Below, piece by piece: positions 43,401 to 52,500 of a stretch of 64,000 bases of DNA (position 1 is the stretch's first letter; the number at the start of each line of letters is the position of its first letter). The stretch covers positions 1-64,000 of the forward strand of contig JAPFFF010000075.1 in assembly GCA_039105265.1 (NCBI GenBank), in the 5' to 3' direction. The translations under genes were made by a program, and so were the position numbers. The DNA comes from Tritrichomonas musculus. Taxonomy: Eukaryota > Parabasalia > Tritrichomonadida > Tritrichomonadidae. The notes below the pieces were generated by a model. That model had not been told where the DNA came from. It saw nothing but the letters and a program-made list of their open reading frames with translations, and made no database searches.

Positions 43401-43431
43401 CAAATATATTAATGCTAATGATAATTCTTAA
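31429..43431 (+). CDS. RNF213-like AAA+ ATPase fused to coiled coil and protein kinase, 4000 aa
   Basis: One uninterrupted frame encodes a giant cytosolic-type protein. Residues 1-900 are helical. A PRTGKT segment lies near 931. Walker A GETGSGKT (1502-1509) with Walker B FFFDEVN (DE at 1653) forms a first AAA+ unit. GKTGTSKS (2025-2032) marks a second, followed by the PQPFLNRFEKF element near 2470. This pair of P-loops and the NRFEK motif match the RNF213 family. No RING Cys/His set is seen. Acidic 14-residue repeats lie from about 3315, 28-residue coiled-coil repeats at about 3480-3700, and a kinase at 3718-3965 with K3744, HRD at 3835-3837, DFG at 3855 and a PE-type APE motif. RNF213 acts in ubiquitin-linked immunity in animals; here kinase output is predicted instead. 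Function is inference. Confidence 0.9.
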   Translation: MLKKIMENGETFFTKIFSVKKDLNNTQKKSEIARRIIKFAKLKIPLKYFRSIVAQLENVKDIDSVKDYFKSLKVDLCNSDEQGSDLNDLIQMTRQYLNAAEEKIQKLNQLDPFISFLTLECKDNINGDINDFINLINCLKEEKSKVIDILSIDTHPDKADIKKLLNLENALKIPFNVFNRFLIKQLFKNNKIDSAGSLINAVEKIDQNCKNIVGLNALKKLRTHKFDHEIIKVTQDLMLKDQNKFSITDTNDSNLVYKHIESSYLKFDKLSEDDKKFLHTLIVRVLHFENFNKLGNFFTDYFAAKDRNKDRLQDIECFINHFEKTEHLIREFSEFSTFCQNTSKDDLFNFQITKFMEEKNIKWPKLDKNIEIEQTSQFFTFWNCVGGLVSSYISDENNESLMITEMSEFLNDKNKFTKFLQKMQQAYIEPTNKIYYVIFESVMKMLIKSDIANKDSNFIKVSKNASNFFADEANRPEYYKVSTGFKALLYNEKKIISLLNTEAIIEEYKFVKKVIDGESTWEISFQNHIRLVEKDKITADFPKLRLITAKLNIVMIETQNISNLEESMYSDKFVKFFQTAEALYSKISILHQLKFDIADKVYKYDLMDTSKINELINNFSNLTKAVNDFISNEYKDELCIFTKEHLFALYQLFNRYINDYRKGKSSDLGSIFSGTIISLYHDDFYDLFRREDFDAFILKDNFNDGDIEQFKKNLNDFSEVLKNIIVKLKTKFKKNFDKNVPQLRNTPNLDEYLIGGTVRCICLYPNCTNRDEYQEGEFSAKAQLHSMMLYLLYKYRDPAINALPLPTQLLICSMSMTRSQIDSFLGYFDSMTVNEIKCMFIVVSPIQLQPELYDYLISRIMNINETIISQSRIVILYENEDYTRKPAFNDIIRKISVDHFKPVTKIEALKGLYTIDGYYGIQCYYIYQPFPRTGKTHRILSHIYENFKGNHVYTRILVDEATTLTTLINRLNAIPKDPKGKSKIIIHFNVDGKCSTDFHLYIQNLAFFRSLNDGVSTPFIANNQMVFYFEFGSRPSFNHDQFIQDIFPIARYIEEIKIPETRDFFTYTEYVTKPHREIPNAFEIDIKPFNRKHLIDAATIARLNYNEDSFLRVQKSALHDRYLDYIDYYQRLYDHLKAEPKDAYDYLLKMFENLPDKERLLISQISDVARVISRFKGPIMSQTVYEKGVGYNVRRFLAGLLIEAAITNCGLPYMPPMEGDKIIDSSEKDEQRLKRIKKFISKHGYMLTICNPAGSADDQTFSLIINEELDFIKLLVELDYLPNDSLNVIKLLNENKIKKNDEKIKKINEIKNAIKSALNVVDPDWKKQECPDELFKILADILNLQYYEKDKYNITMMVNIWRSLSDDDKDKLQKEWEENIEGVKKDARDNHKIVYSQKIREIYKDTKNKDPNFLRRKKIWYDVQDQLLNEKLFDINEVEYKQNKQNTIFVSKNIYQFISNCEKYIQNADSLTLKYTLTSQNIKRFVHLVYRIYSNVPIVLMGETGSGKTFTLQFLSEIIGKNVELIHRVIDGSTKEESLRAFLNAKIQNLTFERSCKLKDKLKKAAEDPKTPAAIVASIQFLTKDDMAILSDFDDIKIGINEFIRDQDRKKLIQYGITVDEEVEGFKNYILYNLNKLYREIELEQKSYLFFFDEVNTAPCQWFIKEIILDRYFEGKILPNYIHFVCAVNPSRRLNNNLENVLDALNPIYDDDSQDKRKNLAYKVGQMPESFVPYLFPSDPNRNYGSYNSNSSDKKNDDEERDDEHNKKDLFDINFNSEFDVSIDKKVESEFSIMTYPFVTELTSKDNFTKIGDKHHFSATNMFSTSFDYTFFNALFNDSKKSLVYSRSLTRVLSRINIFCCRLSHHVIYKDESFSSIRDPERCIRIMRWAYKFGIYEKLEDNLNFKKAIKRLRRAFIIGLSVSFWIRLSDQKPSPHEDSFRKKFIDNVCEFWENLLGWDAAAEVKDSFPAPTYNEWKDIINEECKKYADIFVDDDECVSKNEALSENIWVSFICIMNNIPLWIIGKTGTSKSLAISIVINKLLSQNSRSEKITKCPHLVSQTFMCSNITTTEAIMDQLGKIVDRSNMYNNNYIIRIQILENVGHADMSRLKPLVCLHNIIDNGYPFRPGISIPVLLIGLSNYKMDSAKLNRGILLLRCSLNDYAIKKTASDIFKSTNLAWNQNNIYYNEASDEKKIIKYDKQIQEVASVYQDEYKNSDDKEDRPFIGLRDFYGLIQSLTKPLMSGNIKEKDILTIVRRNFSGIPFNKKLRNEKTSGIIKSIMEKLFKGTVFRPNNRFNKLILQNENPDKEDAKKVTIYYKMSQLIEDNLNQEHRILKTPIFRHILISTINAAALLILVQNKAIKLPHYKDKGDSPYELFFSANMSNLPDAEWISNEIRRLTEIMYKGKIAVFIGNHPCFDCLYDIFNLRYQKDCGYEELFVALISYGGYSCQTRISSNFKAIIILESDVYKSLPQPFLNRFEKFNMTYKTELLPSEISKFENDIKSLKRKLQINNLSSAFGCYSDELLLSIYHIKNSINDETISTEQLMLLSIRPSSLVHSYRNGLSFTRKLIKSSLYENANLHSSLLHLLHGYNKNPSQVGHLSAHFYKIWKKNNGIKSIIMLPFFNNIDKITGYEFIRIDSSNSVDIDTRIKAEISQKEKHEKPLIISILISQSKLSIEVILQYEFILESIKGWCVKEEKIVKQPIHTLILISMEHNIENLKINQSIEWPLLYLDTCYDYTIKTKNNNNLPLDVSQLLFSPIRTLVKGDDEESQDDESIDNGLIDMDELFKKARQSIIPCYTEDENKLIDSVIFAKRYLFNFVIKKPIINLITKITDEESNHTAIEFITDDFHDLWSFKQITLLSSPPSSIIEFLSIKLVKVIGDIMGIIFELLLSGIDPRNPIDNNITFMKADIFCFMMKRPEFANLFFWILNGDSNQVYPIDHRYTFDIKLPGQLSFYKFIWQIATNINNIENFDKPSELHEEINKRLFQLDYEADISIVEDEFNKIMNSELDSNKNSDCFPFIAAFLLNTANSVRVDYNQQTDFTSWVSIFIEILKKLYTKEAKNKEEEGGERKLTMELMLHQLSSFNELITLAHDFTIGYMFIPKKSELEAFYDSLVLGDILEDIKKSNEEYPASRHIYTEEAHLIHLITDNFSKTMKDKQITIIQANDLFRNGFTTLLARHNSLNYNEDYIEDFSYKYRPFSLISSLQQFFIQFGDYLFVEEGELALFTISAKFTEEEDGLNCIKKFINDNYKFLKFKEGEKIDKNILTSIISMFYLETYNQVYQGLVDQNIDDFDPYGGGEEEEDEYFDSLSEKKKEKEDYFDSLSEKEKEKEDYFDSLSEKEKEKEEYFDSLSEKKKEEKNCLESFLEDKEEKEEYFEEKKKKDDDNESDFIIKKTIMSSETRSTKHGIQIESNTQETNQELESLILKNCQLEKENCHLKERVVQLEKEVSQISGNFIQMQSNICQTIDENKKLRKYSSSLQEEITQLNKRIQLTSNENNLLKKDLSSLKEENTHLNKRIQLTSNENNQLKKDSSSLQEEITQLNKRIQLTSNENNQLKKDLSSLKEENTHLNKRIQLTSNENNQLKKDSSSLQEEITQLNKRIQLTSNENNQLKKDLSSLKEENAILNKKIQLTSNENNQLKKDSSSLKEENTKLKEKIQLMSNEKDMLRKYSLSLREEITKVKDSTEKNQLPNNGFRILDEEEIKNLERLEEIGFGGGGKVTKVAMKKLYALKEMTFKNLEIKNIQNFINEYEIMNMLHHPNVLEAIGIFMSTERIPPSILLEYCPMNLGKAIENKMFFNQDLVKVIYQIAEGMKYIHFKKIIHRDLKPTNILIANDGLVKIADFGISKLMTIEEQAMTGGIGSQKFMAPEIINEEDHYNEKVDVYSFGVLVFYILSGGQLPKIKMLDILKGDKAKIPESFTGFSKKLINDCWNFNSKDRPSFQMIVDDLDKYQYDLAPLNEMEIYNVKIFVKQHKERITKYINANDNS
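41371..41538. repeat. 42-bp repeats encoding acidic YFDSLSEK units
   Basis: Four units of 42 bp encode the 14-residue motif YFDSLSEKKKEKED with small changes. They form a charged linker between the AAA+ shell and the coiled coil. Near identity implies recent expansion. Confidence 0.9.
41920..42440. repeat. 84-bp coiled-coil repeats with 168-bp higher order
   Basis: Units of 84 bp (28 residues, four heptads) such as LTSNENNQLKKDSSSLQEEI alternate between two subtypes, giving a 168-bp higher-order period. About six copies are present before the pattern decays near the kinase domain. Because the unit is a whole number of heptads, copy number can change without breaking the coiled coil. Confidence 0.9.
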
Positions 43432-44100
43432 TTATCTTGATGTAAAAAGTAATTAATTTATCTTTATCCCAAACAATAAAATAATTAATTTATCATATCC
43501 TATTTGTCACTCAGTAATAAATACTGATTTTGATGTAATACTTTTTTTCTTTTTTAATTTCAACATTCATTTTTAATTATCCAACGTCTTCCAAAAAAGA
43601 GAGAACCGGGATCCTTTACTGATAAACCTATTTTGAGGGTTTTCTTGAGGATTTCAAAAGATCTAATGAAGAATATCATTCTTTTTGAATTCTTGCCCAT
43701 ATTATGGTTTTATACATTAATTCAAAAAGAAAATTCAATTATTTTTATTACCATTAGTCACTCTTCTCAATCATTGTAAACTTGTAATTCTGGTTCCATT
43801 GGATTCAAATAAAAAGAAATTCAATGTATTTAACACATAAAAGAAAAGTAAAAGTTGTTCTACTTTTTTTTCCTTTTCAACTTTTCTTGAAAAATATTTA
43901 TTATTTTTTTTAATAAATGATTTTATGAATTATTTTAGTATAAATTTACCGATTAATTTTGTTTTAGAATATAAATTTAGATACTAATCTAACATTATAC
44001 ATATATATTCAAATATATTTATAAATTTTTGAAAAATTTAATGTATCTTAAAAAGTTTATCTTTTTGAAAGAATTTGAAAATCTTTGTATTTTTGAAAAG
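43432..44100. other. AT-rich intergenic stretch
   Basis: This is a spacer between the giant gene and the coiled-coil/kinase gene. I see no gene or repeat in it. The open frame that continues upstream of 44101 is AT-rich, and ATG 44101 (MSSKTPKKP) is the better start. Confidence 0.55.
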
Positions 44101-47100
44101 ATGTCATCAAAGACACCAAAAAAGCCAATACCATTTACAAACACATATAAAGTGATTTCAGATAAGAAAGTTAAAGCAAAAGCAACATCATCTATAAATA
44201 ACACCAATAAAAAAACAAAATCTCAAATTGAAGTTCCAGCCATTCATCAAAATACACAAAAGAAAATGCAAAAGAATGCAAATAATAGTTTTGAGCAGAA
44301 AAATATTGGTATTAATTCATTTAAACCAAATCAAACACAAGATAAAGATTCAAATGAATCATTAAAACAACAAATTGATCAATTATCCAAAATTTCATCT
44401 CAACAATCAGAATTAATTAGTTATTTTCAAAAGAATCTGAACCAAGTCGAATCCATTACTGAAAATTTTCCCAATAATTCAAAATTACCTCAAGACATAG
44501 ATGAATATGCATCTATCAAATACAAATTCCAATGTTTAATTAGAGATTATATTAAAAAGCAAAGATTAGCTGAAGTTGATGAAATCATCCAGCAAAAATT
44601 TGGACCAAAATACACAACTGCTCAAATAAACGGTTTTTTTTCTCCAGAATCAAGAGAATGAAAAAGAATTGGATTCACAATTAGGCAAACAAATACGTTA
44701 TTTATTTAATGATACGAACGATAACGATGCAATCATCCATAAAATTAAAATTCTCACTGATTTCATTGAAGAAGAAGAAATGAACGAAAATGATGATTTT
44801 GACTCTCTTATTGAAGAATTGAAAACAATGAGAAAAAAGCATCAAGAAATTGTTAATGAAAAAGAAAAAATTGAATCCAAACTTAAAAAAGCAGAAAAAA
44901 AAACTTCAAAAAAGTTTTAATGAAGAAGATAAAAAAATTTGTGATGATGTCAAATCGTTTTATCTCAACCGTCAAATCACAAATAATTTTTCACAGCATG
45001 TTGCAAAAGACATTGATCTCTCAATAAAAGTGAGGAACATTTTCAATGATGAAGAAAATAATGAAGCTGTTCTGAGAACAATTGAATCAAATAAAGAAGC
45101 AGCAAAAGACAATATGAGAGTTTTTGATCTTACAAAAAAACTTGAAGAACTGAGTCAAAATGCAGAAAAAGTAAATGAAAGATATCAAATGGAAGTCAAA
45201 AAGAAAGACGAAAGAATTAAGCAGTTAGAAAAAGAAATTGAATACTTAAGTAGCCAGTTGGAATTTGAAAAAGACAATCGACAAAAATTAATTAAAAAGG
45301 AAGAAGAAATCAATGAACTTAAAGAAAAAATCAAATGCAACAAAAGCAAAGAATTGGAAGAAAGAGAAAGACAAATGAAAGAAATTAATGACACTAAGAA
45401 ATCATTTGAAATTCAAATTGAAGAGATCATGTCAAGTAAAAGAATGGAAGCAGAAGAAAGAGAGAAGCAGATCACTGAAATTAAGCAAAATTATGAAACA
45501 AAACTAAATGAAATTCAATATTTGTACAATGAATTAAAAAATAAAATTTCAGAACAGGAGCAGTTGAAAGAGCAAATAGAGAAAGAAAATATTGAATTGA
45601 GAGCATTCATTGATAACGCGGATGATATTAAAAATCAAGAGATTGAGTTCTTGAAATGTGAGCTCCTTTCACAACTCGAGAAACAAAAAGAGTACGAAAT
45701 GAAAATTCAAGGTAAGAATGAAATCAATAAAACAGATTTACAGCCAAAATTAATCGTACAGCAAGAAAAGAGAAATGAACTAAAAAATAAAAAAGATGCA
45801 AATGAAAAAAATCTTGAAGCAAATGAAGATGAAAAGCCAAGAATAAGTCCACCAATAAAAGAAAACCAGGAGCAACTTTCAAATAAAGAAGTAGATCAGA
45901 AAGTAAATATTGAAAACCATAGAAAAGATCTCTTAGAACAAGTTAAAAATAAAGAAACTGAAGCAATTCATGATATAATTGTTGTTACAAATAGTGAAAA
46001 AGATGAAACAAAGGAGCAAGCATCAGATAAAGTTGAACTTGAAGAAGAGGAAGAAGAATTTTCTAATAACGAGACGACAACAAATAACAAAGAAAGAGAA
46101 AATAAAGAAAATCAACCAAAGAAAGAACCACATAAATCAGAATCTTTGATACAAGAAGCATTTAGCAGTCTTGATCAATTCGAGAAAATAGAGAAAATCG
46201 GAATGGGAAGTTTTGGTAAAGTCTTTAAAGTGTGTGACAAGCAAACAGGAACTTTTTATGCTGCAAAAATTTCTTATAGACTCATTAATGATGAAGATGA
46301 TTCAACATTGCTAAATTTGACGCGCGAAGTGACCATCATTTCTAAACTAAATCATCCATCAGTTCTCCGTTTCATTTTCTTTGATAAATACAATTTCAAG
46401 CATGAAGAAAGGCCAGTCATCATCACTGAATATGCACACAATGGCTCACTTGAGGATTTCATAGGATTAAATAGCCAATCACATTTAGATGACACACACA
46501 AGTTGATCATTATTTATGGAATTGCCTCTGGCATGTCATATTTGCACAGTTACAATATTATTCACCGTGATTTAAAGCCAAGCAACATCCTCCTTGATGA
46601 ATCTCTGAATCCAAAAATTGCTGATTTTGGCTTGTCTAAAATAGAAGACCAATCATACAAATCTGTGTCAGATTTGAAAGGGACACCATGTTATATGTCA
46701 CCAGAAATTTTTGAACGATACGAATACAGCAAAAGCAGCGATGTTTACGCATTTGGAATCATTCTATATGAGCTTTTGACGAATGAAAAAGTTTTCAATG
46801 AGAAAACATCACAGCAGATTATCGAGTTATTGAACAGCGGCTATCGTCCAGAATTCACATCACCAATTGCAGATTCATATAAAAATTTAATCGAGAAGTG
46901 TTGGTCGCAAGATCCTTCAGAAAGGCCAACTTTTGAAGACATTGTTAAAAAACAGAAAAACAGATCCAGAATTCATCACCAAATCTGTTAAAGAAGAAGA
47001 GTTTTTAAAATACGTCGACTATATTGAATCGTATGAAGCAACCTATGAGACAAACATACAAAGCATCTGTTTGGTTGACAAGAAAATCACGCAAAAAGAG

Positions 47101-47700
47101 AAATTAAATGATCTGTTTCCAATTGAAGAATTCAACAATCTGGAAGAAAAATGCAAATTATTTGTAATGGAATCATGCAATGATGCAACCAAGCAGTATA
47201 TCGTTGCGAAATGTCTCATTGAAGGACAAGAAAATTTCCCTCAAAACACAGAAATTGCAGTGAAATATTTCGAACAAGCAATCGGTGGAGGAAACCTTGA
47301 TGCAGTAAAAGATTACAGCAACTATCTCATCAAAGGAAAAATTATTCCACAAGATCTTGATAAAGCGAAAAAGATTCTTGAGAATCGCCTTAAAGATCAT
47401 GATGAAACAGTTCAGTTTTTATATGGAAAGATCCTTAAAAAAGAGAAAAAATTCATTGAAGCTAAGAAATATTTCAAGAAATCTTGTGAAGCAGGTCATG
47501 GGGAAGCTATGTATTAATATGGAAAGATGATTTTTAAAGGCGAAGGATGCGAACCAAACATTGAAGTTGTCCAAAAATACTTTGAACTTGCACAAAAGAA
47601 AGGATGTGAAAAAGGAGACAACTTTCTAATGAAACAACAGAAAGGAAAAGAAAACAATGTTTCCAACAATATCAATGAAATGTTTTATGAAACATTATGA
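44101..47700 (+). pseudogene. Coiled-coil / protein kinase / Sel1 gene, broken
   Basis: The gene would encode an N-terminal disordered segment (MSSKTPKKP), a long coiled coil, a canonical kinase (GMGSFGKV near 46.20 kb, AAK, HRDLKPSN near 46.56 kb, DFGLSK near 46.63 kb) and C-terminal Sel1-like repeats. Reading shifts frame three times, each at a homopolymer: T8 at 44634-44641, A9 near 44895-44903, and A-runs near 46946-46960. An in-frame TAA at 47515 interrupts the last Sel1 repeats, and coding sequence continues to TGA at 47698. Shifts only at homopolymers could be sequencing error, recent decay, or both. The kinase part itself is open with all key residues. Confidence 0.8.
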
Positions 47701-47965
47701 TAGTTGGATAAGGATCATTATTAAAAGTATATATATTAAAACCTAGAAAAGCAGGAAAAGCAGGATTCTTAGCGCTAATAAGTGCTTGTATTTCGTTGAA
47801 AAATGATACCTGATTCTGTTTTTTAATTAATTGCTGATATAATATCTTTGCGGCGTATTTTTCGTTAGTCGATTTGTCTTCGATTAAAAAAACTTCCCCA
47901 AAAAATCCTTTTCCGAGTAATTTCATTTGTCGAAATTTGTTAAGATCAATTATATATTTATCCAT
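47672..47965 (-). pseudogene. Truncated protein kinase N-lobe, 97 aa
   Basis: The frame starts MDKYIIDLNKF and contains a glycine loop GKGFFGEV, a YAAKIL lysine motif and an EIQALIS helix, all parts of a kinase N-lobe. It stops before the hinge and catalytic loop. It lies antisense to the 3' tail of the preceding Sel1 gene and overlaps it by about 29 bp. This looks like a duplicated fragment of a cluster kinase, cut off when it landed here. It cannot be a working kinase by itself. Confidence 0.75.
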
Positions 47966-49507
47966 TGCTAATCAATAGATTAGACTATTTATTGAAAGTG
48001 AGGTGACTATAATATGTATTCTATTCTATTTGGCTTTTATTCGTTCAAAATTAAATATTTCATGAATTTTACTAATTATTTAATTTTTATAAATAATATA
48101 TTATATAAAATATTTGTTTAATTGAAAAATTGTTGATAAAATAATCAGTTACATAATATATATTTTATTTACCGTAGAGAATCAAAAATTGAAAGTGCTT
48201 CAAAAACTGATGCTTTTTAAATGGTTTATTTTCAATTTATAAAACATTTATATATCCATTATTTTTAAAAATATGAAAATTTCATTAATAATATATATTT
48301 CAACGTATTGGTTTATTTATTATATAAGACTTGCTAAATAAAACCATTTGAGAAAACTAAATATTTGGAGTTTTTAGTGAGAAAAAAATCTCCATCTTTT
48401 GAAAATTCTGAGTTGAAAAACTGATATTCAAACATTTTACCTGATTATCTAAAAAAATGGATGCGAGAGCAGATGTTTGAGAAATATTGCTATAAAAATT
48501 AGAAAAAATGGCGTAAAAGCTAGAGAAATTGCCAAAGGTTAGAGTGAAACTATAAATAAGTGCAATAATTAGAATAATTTTATAAAAAATAGTAGGATTA
48601 GTGTAGATAGCAAGATTTAGAAAAGTAAGAAAAATGGATCTAATTAGAAGGGTCGAAACTAGCGAATTTTTAATAAATATGATTATAATTAATATATTTT
48701 ACTTAATGACAGAATATAAATTTAAACTATTAATTATGATATATTTAATGCCCTTGAAAACAAGATATTACTATAAAAAATGGTGACTTTTGAATTCAAA
48801 TGCTGATCGTAATAGGCAAATTTTTAACTTTGAATAATTTTGTAAAAACTTTTCTATAAAAACATTTTATTAATCATTTATATCATAAAAAATATCATAT
48901 ATTTGCTTTTTAATTGGTATAAATTGAAATTTATTGCCTATTAAAGTTGGACTTAGCTATTGTAAAAAAAAGTAGATATGTAATTTTTTTGATGAAATGA
49001 AGCTCCAAAACATAAAATATCCTATTGAATATTGATAATTATCATTATAAATTTATCTTTTTTAAAAAATTAACTTAAATAAGTAAATCATATTTCTGTT
49101 ACGAAAAATGTAGCGCACCAAATTCAGTGAAATTTAGCCATCAGAAAATGCATATATAATAACAATGATTTTATCAATATTTCAAAAATTTGTTATGAAT
49201 TTGGAGAGAAAAGAAAAGACTTGAAATTGAGAGGAAATCATGTAAAGTTCTCAATTCTGATTTTAAAAAACATAAATTTCTCATTTAAAACAATAATTAT
49301 GATAAATCTAATAGATAAAAAATTTTATTATATTTGTTCTTAATAAAAATTCAAACAATAAATATAAAATATTCAAAATCAATCGTTTTTCGAAATCAAA
49401 ATTTTGAAAAAATTATAAACGGTTTAGTGTCTACCGTTCTATCTTATTTTATTTAAAATATGTAACCATTTTTTTATCAATTTAAATTGTCAAAATACTT
49501 TATCTTT
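47966..49507. other. AT-rich intergenic stretch
   Basis: No gene is visible. A purine-rich plus-strand section lies around 48.47-48.66 kb with repeated GAAA and TTAGAAAA words but stops in all frames. No ordered repeat stands out. Confidence 0.55.
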
Positions 49508-52500
49508 ATGGACATTAATCACTATATTAAACAAAAAAAAGAGCTTTGCGAAGTTATTTATAGATTCATTGATGAGAAGATTGATTTTGAAGACCTAAAA
49601 ACCTATATCTTATCAACGAAAGTTGTAACAAACGTTGCCGAATTAAAGTCATTTTTCCGTTTCCTAGGAATAATAGCGAACAATCATAAGAGAAATCAAT
49701 TTTTTTTGAGCAAAATCAAAGAAATTATTGTTTTCTTCAAAGATAAAATCAAACAAATGATCAACATTTACGATATTCTTGATGTTTTTAAACAAAACAA
49801 GAATATTATTTTATATCTTTTAGAAAGTGAAATAATAACGGCAGAAGATTTCGCAAACGTAATTGACGATTCAATTTCTATTGAATACAAATGCTTTTTT
49901 TATCCCGAAATCAAAGATTATGTTAATTCAAGCGATAAGATAGCAATCGAGCGAAAACTTTCAGAACTTGATTCAGATACCTTAAATAATTTTAAAAATA
50001 TTCGTCAATTTGGTGAGAACCACCATTATATATGTTCTTTAATACGCTCAGATCTAATCAGTGACTTTGTTTTTTACCTTACTCTAAACGATATTTCACC
50101 TACAGAAATTTCAATTAAACCGTCAATTTTTGAGACCAATTCATTTTTGATAGAAAACAAAAACATAACCCCAATTGAGTATGCATCATTTTTTGGATCT
50201 AAAAAAATATTTCAATACCTCAAAAAGAAAGGGATTCCGATTAAACGTTCTCTTCTTAAATATGCGATTCACAGTGGAGATTGCAGACTGATTCGCATGA
50301 TTGAAGATGACCTTACAGACGTCCAAGAATACGAAAAGAATAATGAAACTTTTTTTGTTGAATCTGTCAAGTGTCATCACAACGAGATTGCTGACTACAT
50401 GAGTTACAAAATCGATGAAAATAAAAGACTTTGTTTATCATTTGAATTTCACAATTTCTATTCATTTTCCGCAGAAGAAATTAGCAACATTAAGAATGAA
50501 GAGTTGTTCTATATTTCATGCAAATATGATTATGTTGATCTTCTTGAGATTCTTCAAGATAAAAAAGTTTTTGTTAAAGAACAAGAAGCATTTGAAAAAG
50601 GTATAGGCAACTCAGATGTTCTACAGTTTTTACTTGATAATAAAATCATTGGAATTAATAAGTTTTCAAAATGTGAAAAATTGCGCCGAATAACGATTCC
50701 TTCTTTTGTGACATCAATTGATGAATACTCATTTTATAAATGCAAGTCACTGAAACAAATAACGATTCCTCCATCTGTGACAAGAATCAAAGCAAATGCA
50801 TTTGATAATTGTTCATCACTTCAAAAAATCACGATTCCTTCTTCGATTACTAATATTGAAAACTATACTTTTCGTAGATGTTCTTCATTGAAAGAAATAG
50901 AGATTCCTTCTTCTGTAACAACAATTGAAGAATGTGCATTTCAAGATTGTTCATCACTTCAAAAAATCACGATTCCTTCTGATGTATCAATAATTCATAT
51001 AAATACTTTTAATGGATGTTCTTCATTGAAAGAAATAGAGATTCCTTCTTCTGTAACAACAATTGAAGAATGTGCATTTCAAGATTGTTCATCACTTCAA
51101 AAAATCACGATTCCTTCTGATGTATCAATAATTCATATAAATACTTTTAATGGATGTTCTTCATTGAAAGAAATAACAATTCCTTCTTCAGTAACAAAAA
51201 TTGAAGAAAGTGCTTTTGAAGGTTGTTCATTATTGAGAGAAATCGTGATTCCTTCTTCAGTAACATCAATTGAAATTAATGTTTTCAAGAAATGTTCATC
51301 ATTAGTAGCAATAACGATTCCTTGTTCAATTACGACAATTAAAGAAGGAGCTTTCAATGGATGTTTTTCATTGAAAGAAATAACAATTCCTTCTTCAGTG
51401 ACGAAAATTAAATCAAGTGCATTTACCAATTGTTCATCATTAGAAGAAGTGACGATTCCTTCATCTGTTAAAAAAATTAAATATTCACTTTTTAGTGGAT
51501 GCTCGTCATTGAAACAAATAACACTTCCTGAATCAATTACTACGATCGAATCGTTTGCATTTGCTGGATGTTCTTCATTGGAAAAAATATCTCTTCCTTC
51601 ATCTATATCTAATATTGACTCATATGCTTTTTATTGGTGCTCTTCATTGACTGAGATAGAGATTCCTCCGGAAATTACTAGTATTGAATCAGGCACATTT
51701 GGTGGATGCTCCTCTTTGAAAAAAGTAATATTTCACGATTCATTTGAATCCATTGAAGAATATGCATTTTTTGGTTGTTTCTCATTGGATCCAAGCAGTA
51801 TTCCTTCCACAATTAATGTTCATAAAAATGCGTTTGATGTATGTTTTGAGCTTAAGAAACATCTTCAAGATCGATGTCATATTCAGCTTAAAAACAAAAT
51901 ATTTAATTATGATGATTATAAAATTGGTCAAAATATTGGTCAAAATTATAATTATCCTATTTATAAAGCAAAAGAAATAGATACAGGAAAAGAATTTGTG
52001 TTTAAATCATCCCGAAATGTTATCAGCATATTTATTGATTATGCATTATCAAATATTGGAATCCCTGGCATTCTTAAAATAAATTGGTACAGTGACCAAT
52101 ATCTGGCAAATATGGACAGTTTTGAAAATGAAGATCGGCAATTTCCTCTCATTATTTCTACGGATTACATGAAAAACGGATCCTTGGATAAGGTCACTAG
52201 TGATTACTTGAGGAGTCACGGAAATAGAACTCCAAACATGAATCCAACAGTTCGTAGTAAAATTATATTTGGTATTGCTTGTATTATGAAGAAAGTTCAC
52301 AAATTAGGAATCATTCATCAAAACTTAACAATGGACAATATCTTGTTGGATGACAATTTTGAGCCATTAATAAATTGTATTGGCACATCTGTATATCAAG
52401 CAAATTTTGTTGATGAATATCATGAACGTAAATTGAATCTTTTTACATCACCAGAAGTTATTATAGATGATGAAATTACAATTCAATCTGACGTTTATTC

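Noticed and set aside
44634-44912. Programmed ribosomal frameshifting
   Set aside because: Homopolymers are present, but three separate shifts plus a stop are better explained by decay or read error; no stimulatory structure was evident.
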